Origin: Microvirga ossetica
GTDB lineage: Bacteria > Pseudomonadota > Alphaproteobacteria > Rhizobiales > Beijerinckiaceae
Direction of reading: 5' to 3'
Assembly: GCF_002741015.1 (NCBI RefSeq)
Contig: NZ_CP016616.1
Span: forward strand, 4,676,501 to 4,740,500
DNA: 64,000 bases
Translations under genes and position numbers: made by a program
Shown: in pieces, positions 27,346-33,857 of the stretch
How the letters are laid out: every line of letters starts with the position of its first letter
Numbering within the stretch: the stretch's first letter is position 1
The notes under the pieces: generated by a model
Seen by the model: only the letters and a program-made list of their open reading frames with translations
Databases searched by the model: none
Told to the model about the DNA's origin: nothing

Positions 27346-27528
27346 ATGGTGGCGGTTTATGTTCTTGTCGGGATCATCGGCGCGTTGATCACGGCCCCGA
27401 TACTCTGGTGGCGATACGGACCACTCGTGGCGTTTCTTGGAGCACCATTTGGGGCAAGCTTGCTGGTCTTGGCCTTGGTACTCCTGCTGGCTTTGCGTTC
27501 CAATAGTCGCAGCCATGATGAACGCTAA
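27346..27528 (+). CDS. Small two-helix membrane protein, copy 1
   Basis: The 60-residue protein has two hydrophobic segments (VLVGIIGALITAPILWW and LLVLALVLLLALR) joined by VAFLGAPFGAS, with a polar tail. A paralogue at 30813 shares GLITA, LW, GAPFG and ALR at the same spacing. Function is unknown. It lies right after ISNCY copy 1 and 24 bases before a dif-like site. Confidence 0.5.
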   Translation: MVAVYVLVGIIGALITAPILWWRYGPLVAFLGAPFGASLLVLALVLLLALRSNSRSHDER

Positions 27529-27552
27529 GCCTCAGCCCCAAGCCTGCAGCGC

Positions 27553-27580
27553 TCGTTCCATACTGCGGCTTATGCGAAAT
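27553..27580 (+). repeat. Dif-like 11-6-11 site, copy b (near-perfect)
   Basis: Left arm TCGTTCCATAC, centre TGCGGC, right arm TTATGCGAAAT. The right arm is the exact reverse complement of ATTTCGCATAA, the XerC arm I recall from Acinetobacter pdif sites. It is followed by TGCGCGG and, some 20 bases on, CATGCGCGCACGAG, an extension shared with other copies. It precedes the ynfA cassette. Confidence 0.6.
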
Positions 27581-27648
27581 TGCGCGGCCGCTTTTTCATG
27601 CGCGCACGAGAAGTAGCGTGGACGGGTTGAGCCGTGCAAAAGGGAACG

Positions 27649-27975
27649 ATGCGCACGATCCCGATCTACACGGCAGCGGCCTTGGCCGAGATTGCTGGGT
27701 GCTTCGCCTTCTGGGCGTGGTTCCGGCTCGACAAGTCGATCCTGTGGCTAGTGCCAGGGATGGTTTCGCTGGCGGCCTTCGGCTGGCTTCTGGCCTTGGT
27801 TCCTGCCGAGCAGGCCGGACGCGCCTATGCGATCTATGGAGGCATTTATTTCGCGGCTTCACTGGTGTGGCTTTGGGCCGTCGAGGGAGTACGGCCTGAT
27901 CGGTGGGACCTGATCGGAGCTGCCGTCTGCCTGACAGGGGCAGCAATCATCCTGTGGAGCCCGCGAACCGTCTAG
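27649..27975 (+). CDS. ynfA: YnfA family small membrane protein (UPF0060)
   Basis: The 108 residues and four transmembrane helices are typical of Ynf[21 protein letters not shown], then [30 protein letters not shown] and a last helix ending in SPRTV. Some relatives are described as small multidrug-resistance-like transporters. AAAAGGGA precedes the ATG. It is enclosed by dif-like sites at 27553 and 27994, so it reads like a self-contained cassette of about 410 bp. Confidence 0.9.
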   Translation: MRTIPIYTAAALAEIAGCFAFWAWFRLDKSILWLVPGMVSLAAFGWLLALVPAEQAGRAYAIYGGIYFAASLVWLWAVEGVRPDRWDLIGAAVCLTGAAIILWSPRTV

Positions 27976-27993
27976 GGCGGAACGGTTTGTGCG

Positions 27994-28021
27994 TCATTCC
28001 ATACTGGGGGTTATGCAAATT
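27994..28021 (+). repeat. Dif-like 11-6-11 site, copy c
   Basis: Left arm TCATTCCATAC, centre TGGGGG, right arm TTATGCAAATT (one base missing relative to TTATGCGAAAT). It starts 18 bases after the ynfA stop. The stop codon of the minus-strand gene on its other side (28020-28022) lies in the right arm. CCTGCGCGCGCGAGG follows as in related copies. Confidence 0.55.
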
Positions 28022-28244
28022 ATGAAGACTGCATTCCTGCGCGCGCGAGGCGTTCCGACAGAACCTGGATCAACTCGAAATGGGCCGCCCGGGCCTGTTC
28101 CATCTCACGACCGAGACTGGTGCCCGCTAAGGCATTGATCTGCTTTTCCTCATAGGCAATTCGCTGCCGAATGCTTTCGGGAGTGGTGTGCTTTGCCGCC
28201 TCTTTTTGCACCCATCTGGATAGTTGACCGTTCGGCTTAGGCAT
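28020..28244 (-). CDS. Small helical hypothetical protein
   Basis: The 74-residue, charged, probably coiled-coil protein reads MPKPNGQLSRWVQKEAAKH, then RQRIAYEEKQINALAG and HFELIQVLSERLARAG. No family is recognised. Its TAA stop is inside the right arm of the dif-like site at 27994-28021, so gene and site look like one cassette unit. Confidence 0.55.
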   Translation of the reverse strand: MPKPNGQLSRWVQKEAAKHTTPESIRQRIAYEEKQINALAGTSLGREMEQARAAHFELIQVLSERLARAGMQSS

Positions 28245-28362
28245 CAGACGCTCAGGGTTGCATGTCCCATAAGGTCAATGCCCCAAGGAATGATCGGGAG
28301 GCTTAGCTTACGTCAGCGGAAGGCTTCAAATCCTCGTGAGGGGAGTTTCGCGTCTCAGTCGG

Positions 28363-28542
28363 TCAAGCAACCTCTGCGCCGTTCCCCAGTTCCCTAAAAG
28401 GCAACTCTGCGAAATTCGCGGTCTGGTTCTTAACCTTTCGCGTGCGAGCCAGCAGCCGGGAGACCATAGCGCGGAGATGGGCCTTCACCCGAGCGGCCTG
28501 AGCCTCTTTGATCAGGACCATAGTGTTGTTTGAATCGGCCAT
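28363..28542 (-). CDS. Small EAQAARVKAH protein, copy 1
   Basis: The 59-residue basic protein has the segment VLIKEAQAARVKAHLRAMVS, shared with the gene at 31090-31287 (LIAEAQAARVKAHVQVM). A single amphipathic helix dominates. A degenerate dif-like sequence (28391-28419) lies within its 3' coding part. Upstream, in the divergent direction, is an AT-rich stretch ending in a strong terminator, as also seen at copy 2. Function unknown. Confidence 0.5.
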   Translation of the reverse strand: MADSNNTMVLIKEAQAARVKAHLRAMVSRLLARTRKVKNQTANFAELPFRELGNGAEVA

Positions 28543-28569
28543 CGAAGCTTTCTCGCCCTGAACCAACAT

Positions 28570-28782
28570 CAGAACATTCCTGTAAGATTTAAGTTCCCCT
28601 GAGTGCAAATATTTTTGGCTTCTTAAAATAATGCCATTGTATAAGCATCATAAAACCGCAGATTAATAATTACATATGTTAATGACTTTAAGCTTTAACT
28701 CGGTAATACATCTTCCCGGTTCCATCTGCCCCTACGGAACCGTTCCTAGAGCGCCCTCTGTTTAGACGGGCGCTCTTTTTTT
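28570..28782 (+). ncRNA. Candidate small RNA ending in a rho-independent terminator
   Basis: No open frame explains this AT-rich stretch. It ends in GGTTCCATCTGCCCCTACGG and a strong terminator. The same arrangement, with similar CCCTACGG and GCGCCCTC pieces, recurs upstream of the second EAQAARVKAH gene (31300-31515). The 5' end is unknown; an AT-rich promoter near 28620-28690 is likely. Evidence is structural only. Confidence 0.35.
28749..28782 (+). terminator. Rho-independent terminator
   Basis: Stem GAGCGCCC with GGGCGCTC around an 11-base loop is followed by seven T. It points rightward, away from the minus-strand gene at 28363, so it must end a separate transcript. Confidence 0.8.
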
Positions 28783-28800
28783 GCGGCGAGGTCTGCTTGC

Positions 28801-28828
28801 GCATCCCATACACGGCCATCGGAATTAT
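28801..28828 (+). repeat. Dif-like 11-6-11 site, copy d
   Basis: Left arm GCATCCCATAC, centre ACGGCC, right arm ATCGGAATTAT, then GCGATG. The centre is identical to copies at 24716, 32675 and 33858. It lies 12 bases beyond the stop of the WSPI gene copy 3, mirroring the site at 24716. Confidence 0.45.
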
Positions 28829-28840
28829 GCGATGATCATC

Positions 28841-29062
28841 TCAATCGCGAAGAAGCGGCTTCCATCCGCGGATTTGCCTGTCGGAGCAAAAATGCGGCGG
28901 ATCTCCAAAGATCCACCAATAGCCGAGACCTGCCTTGGGATTGACCGTCCAATACCCCACAGTCAGCGGGAGAACAGGCGGGACATCGTCCTCGGCCACC
29001 CAAAGGATCACAGGCGTGCCGTCGCGTGGCACGGTGCTGATCGGGGACCAGCCACCACTCAT
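28841..29062 (-). CDS. Small WSPI/DGTPVIL protein, copy 3
   Basis: The 73-residue near-twin of the gene at 24481 reads MSGGWSPISTVPRDGTPVIL and ends FCSDRQIRGWKPLLRD. With the MAEQN paralogue (29075-29260) and a WGR relic it forms an inverted second copy of the 24.2-24.7 kb gene block. Confidence 0.6.
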   Translation of the reverse strand: MSGGWSPISTVPRDGTPVILWVAEDDVPPVLPLTVGYWTVNPKAGLGYWWIFGDPPHFCSDRQIRGWKPLLRD

Positions 29063-29074
29063 GGTTTTTCCTGA

Positions 29075-29260
29075 TCACTCGTCAGCAGGAGCGCCGTGTT
29101 CCTCGGCAATCTGTTCGATGGCTTGCGCAAGGTCGGCTTCGGTTTGGCTCAAGGCCTGCGAACGGGCGATCTCTGCGCGGGTCTGCTCGATGGCCTGATG
29201 GGCCAGATCCGTCGCCTTCTCAACCGCCGCATCGAGAGATTGTGTGTTCTGTTCAGCCAT
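29075..29260 (-). CDS. Small helical hypothetical protein (MAEQN family, copy 2)
   Basis: The 61 residues are nearly identical to those of the gene at 24283 (MAEQNTQSLDAAVEKATDL, then AHQAIEQTRAEIARSQAL). It ends 12 bases before the WSPI copy 3, the same spacing as in copy 1. The flanking sequence with GGATTGGCCCCATTGGGCG is shared as well. Confidence 0.6.
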   Translation of the reverse strand: MAEQNTQSLDAAVEKATDLAHQAIEQTRAEIARSQALSQTEADLAQAIEQIAEEHGAPADE

Positions 29261-29300
29261 GATCCTGGGCTACACGCCCAATGGGGCCAATCCTTGACGA

Positions 29301-29558
29301 TCAGGGCTCCTGAGAGCCGCGCCGCCGCTTGGCCCGGGCGACGACCGCCAGCGCCTTTCCGGCCTCGATCTCGCTGGCGAACTCCTCAACCTTCTCCTGC
29401 CCGTTGGTGCCGATCCTTCCCCAGTTGCGCACTAACCGGATCGTCCCGAACAGTCGCGCTCGATCATCAGCGCGTAGAAGCGCCGCATTCCCTGCTCCGG
29501 GTCGATCCGGTGCAGCACCAAGTGGTGCTGCACCGGCGAACGCTCATCGTCCTTCATC
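29301..29558 (-). pseudogene. WGR-domain protein gene with a one-base frameshift
   Basis: ATG 29558 begins MKDDERSPVQHHLVLHRID, then PEQGMRRFYALMIERD. A missing base at about 29450 (GACTGTTC where GATCTGTTC is expected) shifts the frame. The other frame then reads VRNWGRIGTNGQEKVEEFAS and ends KRRRGSQEP. The WGR tryptophan is kept here, unlike in the relic at 25580. Confidence 0.62.
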
Positions 29559-29572
29559 GGATTGAGCAGGCG

Positions 29573-29878
29573 CTAGTCCTCGTCCTCGGTTGGGTCGGTG
29601 ATTGGCACCAGGAACACGATATAGCTGTCCCGATCCTCGTCAGTCGCATCGCCGTCTAGGCGAGCCTGGGCAAATGTCTTTTCCCATTTCGAGATTTCGT
29701 CCTCGAACGCACCCCGGACAAACAGGTCCTTTCGATCGCCAGACCAGAGCGGCTTTCCCTCTGTCTCAAAAATCAGAAGATCCTCGAAGAATGCTTCATC
29801 ATCGAGGAGACCTTGAACGTCGTCCTTGCTCCCGGAAACAACAACTGTCGGCCGGCCAGCAATCTCAATGGTTTGCAT
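29573..29878 (-). CDS. Acidic hypothetical protein
   Basis: The 101-residue protein starts at ATG 29878 after AGGAG (MQTIEIAGRPTVVVSGSKDD) and ends in an acidic tail (ITDPTEDED). DDVQGLLDDEAFFEDLLIFE and EDEISKWEKTFAQARLDGD suggest an alpha/beta fold. No family is recognised. An upstream extension to 30184 is possible but looks noncoding. Confidence 0.5.
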   Translation of the reverse strand: MQTIEIAGRPTVVVSGSKDDVQGLLDDEAFFEDLLIFETEGKPLWSGDRKDLFVRGAFEDEISKWEKTFAQARLDGDATDEDRDSYIVFLVPITDPTEDED

Positions 29879-30307
29879 CACTCGCTCCTGTTTGTGGATG
29901 TTGTTTTCAGAATCTAACTCTGTCCTACCCTCATCCGCCCCGGCTTTGCCGAAAACCCCGCTCCGCAGCCGCTCCAACGCGGCTCGGAGACCGAAATCGA
30001 GACGGGCCAGTACCTTTCCCTTGCCGCAGGGAGGGGCCAGCCACTGGCCATTTTCAAAGGCTCTGACGCGTGGTTTCGTAGGCCATGAAGGCGTCCGGGC
30101 CGTCCCGGCATCGGATGTGGAAGAGGAGTCGGATCGGGGTCGAAGGATGGCCGGGAACCGCAACTGTTTGGCGGGTCGCAACAAGATTTGCGGCGGCCGT
30201 CAGGGTACGCCATCCGCCAAGACCAAACGCAACCGCCGCCCCTCGTGGGACGCCGACTGCCTGCACCAGCTTCCCCTGGGCTACTCGACCGAACGAGACA
30301 AGCGGTG
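29879..30307. other. Region without a convincing gene; holds a dispersed repeat
   Basis: Only low-quality overlapping frames are present. Bases 29981-30024 (minus strand) match 35731-35773 (plus strand) closely: GGGAAAGG, then CCGGCCCGTC or CTGGCCCGTC, then CGATTTCGGTC and CGAGCC. This looks like an extragenic repeat. Confidence 0.4.
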
Positions 30308-30607
30308 ATGGCGACTCTCCGCGACATCGGCAATGCCGTACTCGATTATCAATTCCCATGGGACTATGCCGACGATGGCGCTTTTCTAACCAAGATGACC
30401 GGCCTGCTGTTCTGGTCCTTCGGCCTCGTCGCCTGCGGCTGGATGCTGTTCGGCGTCATCGGCCAGGTTTACTCCCTTTTCACCGACAACACGCGCCCCC
30501 CAGTGCAGTCCCGGAGGATCAGATTCCTCCTGGACACGATGATGGCCTTTGCCGTCTTCGCCGCTGCCCTCTACGTCATCGCCTACTTCGCCATCGTCGG
30601 CTTCTAA
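30308..30607 (+). CDS. Small hypothetical membrane protein
   Basis: The 99-residue protein has two transmembrane helices (LLFWSFGLVACGWMLFGVIG and MMAFAVFAAALYVIAYFAIV) separated by a polar loop with TRPPVQSRRIRFLLD. The N-terminus MATLRDIGNAVLDYQFPWDY is soluble. No family is recognised; the ribosome-binding site is weak. Confidence 0.5.
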   Translation: MATLRDIGNAVLDYQFPWDYADDGAFLTKMTGLLFWSFGLVACGWMLFGVIGQVYSLFTDNTRPPVQSRRIRFLLDTMMAFAVFAAALYVIAYFAIVGF

Positions 30608-30631
30608 CCCCACCGCCAAAACGAGATTCCC

Positions 30632-30720
30632 TTGGCAAAACTGCCCGACACCTTCGGCACCGATGAGTTCACTGCGCCATCGGTTGATGGTCCTGGGAAT
30701 CACCTCCAGGGCGGCCACGA
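30632..30720 (-). pseudogene. Relic of an HTH-like coding segment (VIPRTINRW)
   Basis: The minus strand reads ALEVIPRTINRWRSELIGAE then GVGQFCQG. It is the inverted relative of the fragment at 22737-22822. No start codon or complete domain survives. Confidence 0.35.
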
Positions 30721-30812
30721 TGAGGCTGAAAACTTAATCCATTCGAGCGCACCCTTCGCGTGCAGCGGCTATAAGTGTAACTGCTGTAACCTCTCCAAAG
30801 CAGAGCCCCTAA

Positions 30813-31049
30813 ATGGTAATCGTGTTGATGCTAGCTGCCTGGGTAGGCGGGTTGATAACAGCCATTGCACTCTGGCCCTTTGGGTGGCTCATTGCGCTTG
30901 CTGGCGCGCCATTCGGGGGAAGTGCCCTAGTGCTGATAGTGTCTGTCCTCGTGGCTTTGCGGGACGCCTACGCAGAGAAAGCTCGTTCGAACCAACACCT
31001 GAGCACAAGCACGCTACCGCTAATTCGCCAGCGCCCGAGAAGCTACTAA
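30813..31049 (+). CDS. Small two-helix membrane protein, copy 2
   Basis: The 78-residue paralogue of the 27346 gene (MVIVLMLAAWVGGLITAIAL, then LIALAGAPFGGSALVLIVSV) has a longer basic tail. Both copies lie 15-25 bases ahead of a dif-like site reading in the same direction (27553 and 31064), so gene and site were probably duplicated together. Confidence 0.5.
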   Translation: MVIVLMLAAWVGGLITAIALWPFGWLIALAGAPFGGSALVLIVSVLVALRDAYAEKARSNQHLSTSTLPLIRQRPRSY

Positions 31050-31063
31050 CCAGTTACATCCCC

Positions 31064-31091
31064 TCATTCCATACTGCGCCTTAGGCGAATT
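31064..31091 (+). repeat. Dif-like 11-6-11 site, copy e
   Basis: Left arm TCATTCCATAC, centre TGCGCC, right arm TTAGGCGAATT. The stop codon (TAA, 31090-31092) of the minus-strand gene on the right overlaps the right arm's outer end. Confidence 0.55.
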
Positions 31092-31287
31092 ACGCAGCCT
31101 GCTTGAGTTGAGTTTGGCGGTGAGCTTTCAAGTGGGAGAGCATGACTTGAACATGAGCCTTGACCCGTGCGGCCTGCGCCTCCGCAATCAAGGTTTCGGC
31201 GACAGCCCGACGATCGGATGGCTTGCGATCAGTCCTCCGATCCGCCCCCGACACCCCGACCACCTTTTTTCCTCTATGACAAAGCAT
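31090..31287 (-). CDS. Small EAQAARVKAH protein, copy 2
   Basis: The 65-residue basic protein contains AETLIAEAQAARVKAHVQVM followed by LSHLKAHRQTQLKQAA, paralogous to the 28363 gene. The N-terminal 25 residues are polar and may not be translated. Its stop codon touches the dif-like site at 31064-31091. A divergent terminator-bearing stretch lies upstream, as in copy 1. Confidence 0.48.
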   Translation of the reverse strand: MLCHRGKKVVGVSGADRRTDRKPSDRRAVAETLIAEAQAARVKAHVQVMLSHLKAHRQTQLKQAA

Positions 31288-31299
31288 ATTTTCACCCGT

Positions 31300-31515
31300 T
31301 CAGCAGCATTTCTTATGCTTTACCTTAGCATTTACCCCCTGCGAGTTAGATATGCTGGAACATGAGGGCGCTGAAAGCGGAGATGTACGTAGGGATTGCC
31401 CGAGCAGACACAGCGGATCAGATCGGATAGTGAGGTGGGATCGGCACCGTTACTTTTATCCCTACGGGCCGAACCTTTAAAGCGCCCTCGTGGGAAGAGA
31501 GGGCGCTTTCTTTTG
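31300..31515 (+). ncRNA. Candidate small RNA ending in a rho-independent terminator (copy 2)
   Basis: The stretch has no plausible open frame and ends in a strong terminator preceded by ATCCCTACGGGCCGAACC, resembling the end of the candidate at 28570-28782. A TAGATATGCT element near 31345-31355 could be part of its promoter. A shared context, upstream of an EAQAARVKAH gene and divergent from it, supports a paired module. Not proven. Confidence 0.35.
31479..31515 (+). terminator. Rho-independent terminator
   Basis: Stem AAAGCGCCCTC with GAGGGCGCTTT around a nine-base loop, followed by CTTTTG. It points rightward. Confidence 0.78.
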
Positions 31516-31578
31516 CCAAGATGGGATGTTTCAGGACGAGCGGTCTCACAGATCGCGGCTGCCCCGCCTCGCCTACAC

Positions 31579-31606
31579 CAGTTCCATACTGGGCGTTATG
31601 CGAAAT
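31579..31606 (+). repeat. Dif-like 11-6-11 site, copy f (near-perfect)
   Basis: Left arm CAGTTCCATAC, centre TGGGCG, right arm TTATGCGAAAT, followed by TCGCGG. Both arms agree with the copy at 27553 while the six-base centre differs, the pattern expected of a recombination site with a variable crossover region. Confidence 0.6.
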
Positions 31607-31681
31607 TCGCGGCTACCGCACAAAGAGCTAACCCTCGGATCCGAGGAGGCGCATACTGGCTGACCTTGAGAGGAGGCTGTG

Positions 31682-32149
31682 ATGTTTGCAGTCCTACTCT
31701 GCCTTCCAGTCCTCCTGATGCTGACAAGCGTCTGTCTGGCCCGTCCCCTCCGCTATCCAGTGGCCTCACAATCATGCCGTTCAGGACGGCAGCCCATGCC
31801 GAACCTGAATGCGCTCATCCTGCGCAGCAGCCCACGCGTGTTCGCGACCGGCCGCCTGATCAAGGGCCTCTACTACGCCGAGGTCCCGAAAGGGATGAAC
31901 GCCATGGCGGCCTTCTACATGGCCTGTGATCGGCTCCTCGAACGGAAACCGTTTCTGATGATGGACTTCCGTTCCAACGAGTTCTTCCTTGACGGTGACC
32001 GGGATGGCTGCGTCGATGCGACCGGGACATTGGCACCGCCGGAGATTGATCCGGCGGATTTCCTGCCTGCTGTCGATGGAGCCGAAGAGCTTTGTAACGA
32101 GGACCTCCTCGGCCAACGCAAGTTCAACGACTTAGCCGCTACCCCATAA
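31682..32149 (+). CDS. Hypothetical protein with N-terminal hydrophobic segment
   Basis: The 155-residue protein follows a GAGAGGAGG site. A hydrophobic N-terminus (MFAVLLCLPVLLMLTSVCLA) may be a signal or anchor. The soluble part (RVFATGRLIKGLYYAEVPKG, MMDFRSNEFFLDGDRDG) is not recognised. An internal ATG at 31796 gives a cytoplasmic version. The TAA stop lies inside the left arm (CCCCATAA) of the dif-like site at 32139. Confidence 0.55.
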   Translation: MFAVLLCLPVLLMLTSVCLARPLRYPVASQSCRSGRQPMPNLNALILRSSPRVFATGRLIKGLYYAEVPKGMNAMAAFYMACDRLLERKPFLMMDFRSNEFFLDGDRDGCVDATGTLAPPEIDPADFLPAVDGAEELCNEDLLGQRKFNDLAATP

Positions 32150-32166
32150 AGGGGCTTACGCGCAAT
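32139..32166 (+). repeat. Dif-like 11-6-11 site, copy g
   Basis: Left arm CTACCCCATAA, centre AGGGGC, right arm TTACGCGCAAT, then TCGCGGACGATTTTCCACG and CGCGCGA, the longer extension also seen at 27553. The left arm contains the stop codon of the preceding gene. Confidence 0.55.
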
Positions 32167-32241
32167 TCGCGGACGATTTTCCACGCGCGCGACATGAGTT
32201 TGAACCAGGAGTAGGATCGTCGTCTGTTTAGGAGATATGCC

Positions 32242-32685
32242 ATGGAGATTAATGGGCGCTGCCACTGTGGCTTCATCACCTTTGAGGCTGACGTCGATCC
32301 GGAGGAGGTGCGGCTCTGCCACTGCACCGATTGCCAGACGCTTTCGGGGTCAGCCTTCCGCGCTACGGTTCCTACACGCCAGGGTGCATTCACACTGCGC
32401 TCGGGCGAGGTGAAGAACTACGTGAAGATTGGAACGAGTGGAGCGAGACGACGTCACGGGTTCTGCCCCGAATGCGGATCGCCCATCTACTCGACGTCGG
32501 AGGATGCTGGACCAAAGGTCTACAATCTTCGGGTCGGAACGATCCATCAGCGTCGCGAACTGGTGCCACGAACGCAGATTTGGTGCCGTTCGGCCCTGCC
32601 CTGGACCACCGACATCAAGACCCAAGAGCGTTATGAAATGGGTCCAGATGGGCGTTCACAAACCGTCACTGGGCGTGTTCCATAA
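32242..32685 (+). CDS. GFA/CENP-V domain protein (glutathione-dependent formaldehyde-activating family)
   Basis: The 147-residue zinc protein has GRCHCGFITFEADV near residue 5, LCHCTDCQTLSGSAFRA near 31 and HGFCPECGSPIYSTSED near 71, the cysteine pattern of the GFA fold. The family binds two zinc ions; enzymatic roles are mostly unproven, and members are frequent in mobile cassettes. AGGAGATATGCC precedes the ATG. Its TAA stop (32683-32685) falls in the left arm of the next dif-like site. Confidence 0.88.
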   Translation: MEINGRCHCGFITFEADVDPEEVRLCHCTDCQTLSGSAFRATVPTRQGAFTLRSGEVKNYVKIGTSGARRRHGFCPECGSPIYSTSEDAGPKVYNLRVGTIHQRRELVPRTQIWCRSALPWTTDIKTQERYEMGPDGRSQTVTGRVP

Positions 32686-32702
32686 ACGGCCTTCCGCGAC
32701 TT
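32675..32702 (+). repeat. Dif-like 11-6-11 site, copy h
   Basis: Left arm GTGTTCCATAA, centre ACGGCC, right arm TTCCGCGACTT. The left arm includes the GFA gene's stop codon. The right arm is diverged. Confidence 0.5.
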
Positions 32703-32735
32703 TTGCGGGCTACCATTTCTTGCTGTCCAAGCAGC

Positions 32736-32762
32736 AAAAAGGCCCGGGTTGCCCCGGGCCTC
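32736..32762 (-). terminator. Rho-independent terminator of the Omp25-like gene
   Basis: On the minus strand GGCCCGGG pairs with CCCGGGCC around GCAA, followed by five T. It begins 26 bases after the stop codon of the outer-membrane protein gene. Confidence 0.8.
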
Positions 32763-32787
32763 TTGTGCAGCTGTTGCTGCGGCGATC

Positions 32788-33570
32788 TTAGTAGGTGCCG
32801 AACTTGAAGTTCAGCTTGGCGCGGGCGACGAAGAATTCCTGCTCGTCATTGTTCTGCGGCAGGAACACATTGACCGGCCCTCCGCCAACCGGAGTAAAGG
32901 TCCCGATGGGGCGAGTGCTGTCATCGTCTTGATCGATGCTGACCCACAGACCCTCGAGGCCGAAGGTCACCGCCGAGGAGCCGAACCAGTTCACCGGCAG
33001 GGCCCACTCGACACCGCCGCCGACCGTCCAGCCGGTGTTGTCCTCCGTGTAGGCCAGACCACCGGTAGCGTAGACCAGGAAGCGGTCGAAGGCGACACCG
33101 GCGCGCAGGCGCGCCGAGCCCCACCAATCCACACCGTTCTCGAACTCGCCGGCCACAAAGTCCCCGCCAGCAAAGCCCGGGCCGGGGATGAACACCACAT
33201 TGGAGTTGTTGCCGCTATCAATCCCCTGGATGTCGGCCTCGGCACCGATCACCCACGAGCCGATCTGGTAGTTGTAGCCGATCTGGCCACCGCCGGTGAA
33301 GGTGGCGTCGTTGTTATTGCCGAAGATGAGTGTACCTCCCTCCAGGCCGCCCGGAATGCCGGGGCCTGTCAGGATCACCGGGTCGTTGTTGCTGTCACGC
33401 CAGCCTGCGCCGAGGTTGCCACCGACATAGAAGCCGGTCCAGGTGAAGATCGGCGCGAGAATCGGCGCCGGAGGCGGAGCCTGGCTGGGAAGATCGGCAG
33501 CGGAAGCTGCGGAGACAGCCGCCGTTGCGAGGGCTGTTGCAGCAAGTAGACTAAGTATACGAGTTTTCAT
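32788..33570 (-). CDS. Omp25/31-like outer-membrane beta-barrel protein
   Basis: The 260-residue protein starts at ATG 33570 with a clear signal peptide (MKTRILSLLAATALATAAV, cleavage near SAASAADLP). A proline-rich linker and the hallmark FTWTGFYVGGNLGAGW near residue 43 follow, then GGGQIGYNYQIGSWVIGAEA. The C-terminal strand ARAKLNFKFGTY ends in an aromatic residue as BAM substrates do. It probably forms a small eight-stranded barrel. It is the largest gene of the dif-like array region and has its own terminator. Confidence 0.9.
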   Translation of the reverse strand: MKTRILSLLAATALATAAVSAASAADLPSQAPPPAPILAPIFTWTGFYVGGNLGAGWRDSNNDPVILTGPGIPGGLEGGTLIFGNNNDATFTGGGQIGYNYQIGSWVIGAEADIQGIDSGNNSNVVFIPGPGFAGGDFVAGEFENGVDWWGSARLRAGVAFDRFLVYATGGLAYTEDNTGWTVGGGVEWALPVNWFGSSAVTFGLEGLWVSIDQDDDSTRPIGTFTPVGGGPVNVFLPQNNDEQEFFVARAKLNFKFGTY

Positions 33571-33857
33571 GAGCAATCCCCTGTGTGCGAAGATCCACAC
33601 GGGGGGAGTATGGACCAATGGCCAAGAAGGCCTATAGCAAAGATGCAACACTTCGTTGGTTTCTGCTATTTACGTCAGTATCGCTGATGTGAATACATGC
33701 CTTTCAGTCCATGAATACATTTGTCGGATTTGACAAGCAGGGCGTGGCATGGCCTACTGGCTTGGCCTCGGAGTAACCCCCGAAGGCGAGGACATCACCG
33801 AAAAACCCTGCCCTTCCCGGGGCAGGGTTTTTTGATGGCACACTCGATTCGACCACC
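33571..33857. other. Region upstream of the Omp25-like gene, with a terminator
   Basis: No gene of more than a few dozen codons is supported. The left part must hold the omp promoter. A strong terminator lies at 33801-33833, preceded by about 80 bases that could be a short transcript; this cannot be decided from sequence alone. Confidence 0.4.
33801..33833 (+). terminator. Strong rho-independent terminator
   Basis: CCCTGCCC pairs with GGGCAGGG and is flanked by A and T runs (AAAAA before, TTTTTT after). It could terminate in both directions. It stands directly before the last dif-like site. Confidence 0.8.

Noticed and set aside
29573..30184. 203-residue version of the acidic protein
   Set aside because: The first 100 codons are arginine/serine-rich shadow text; ATG 29878 has an AGGAG site and begins the plausible protein.
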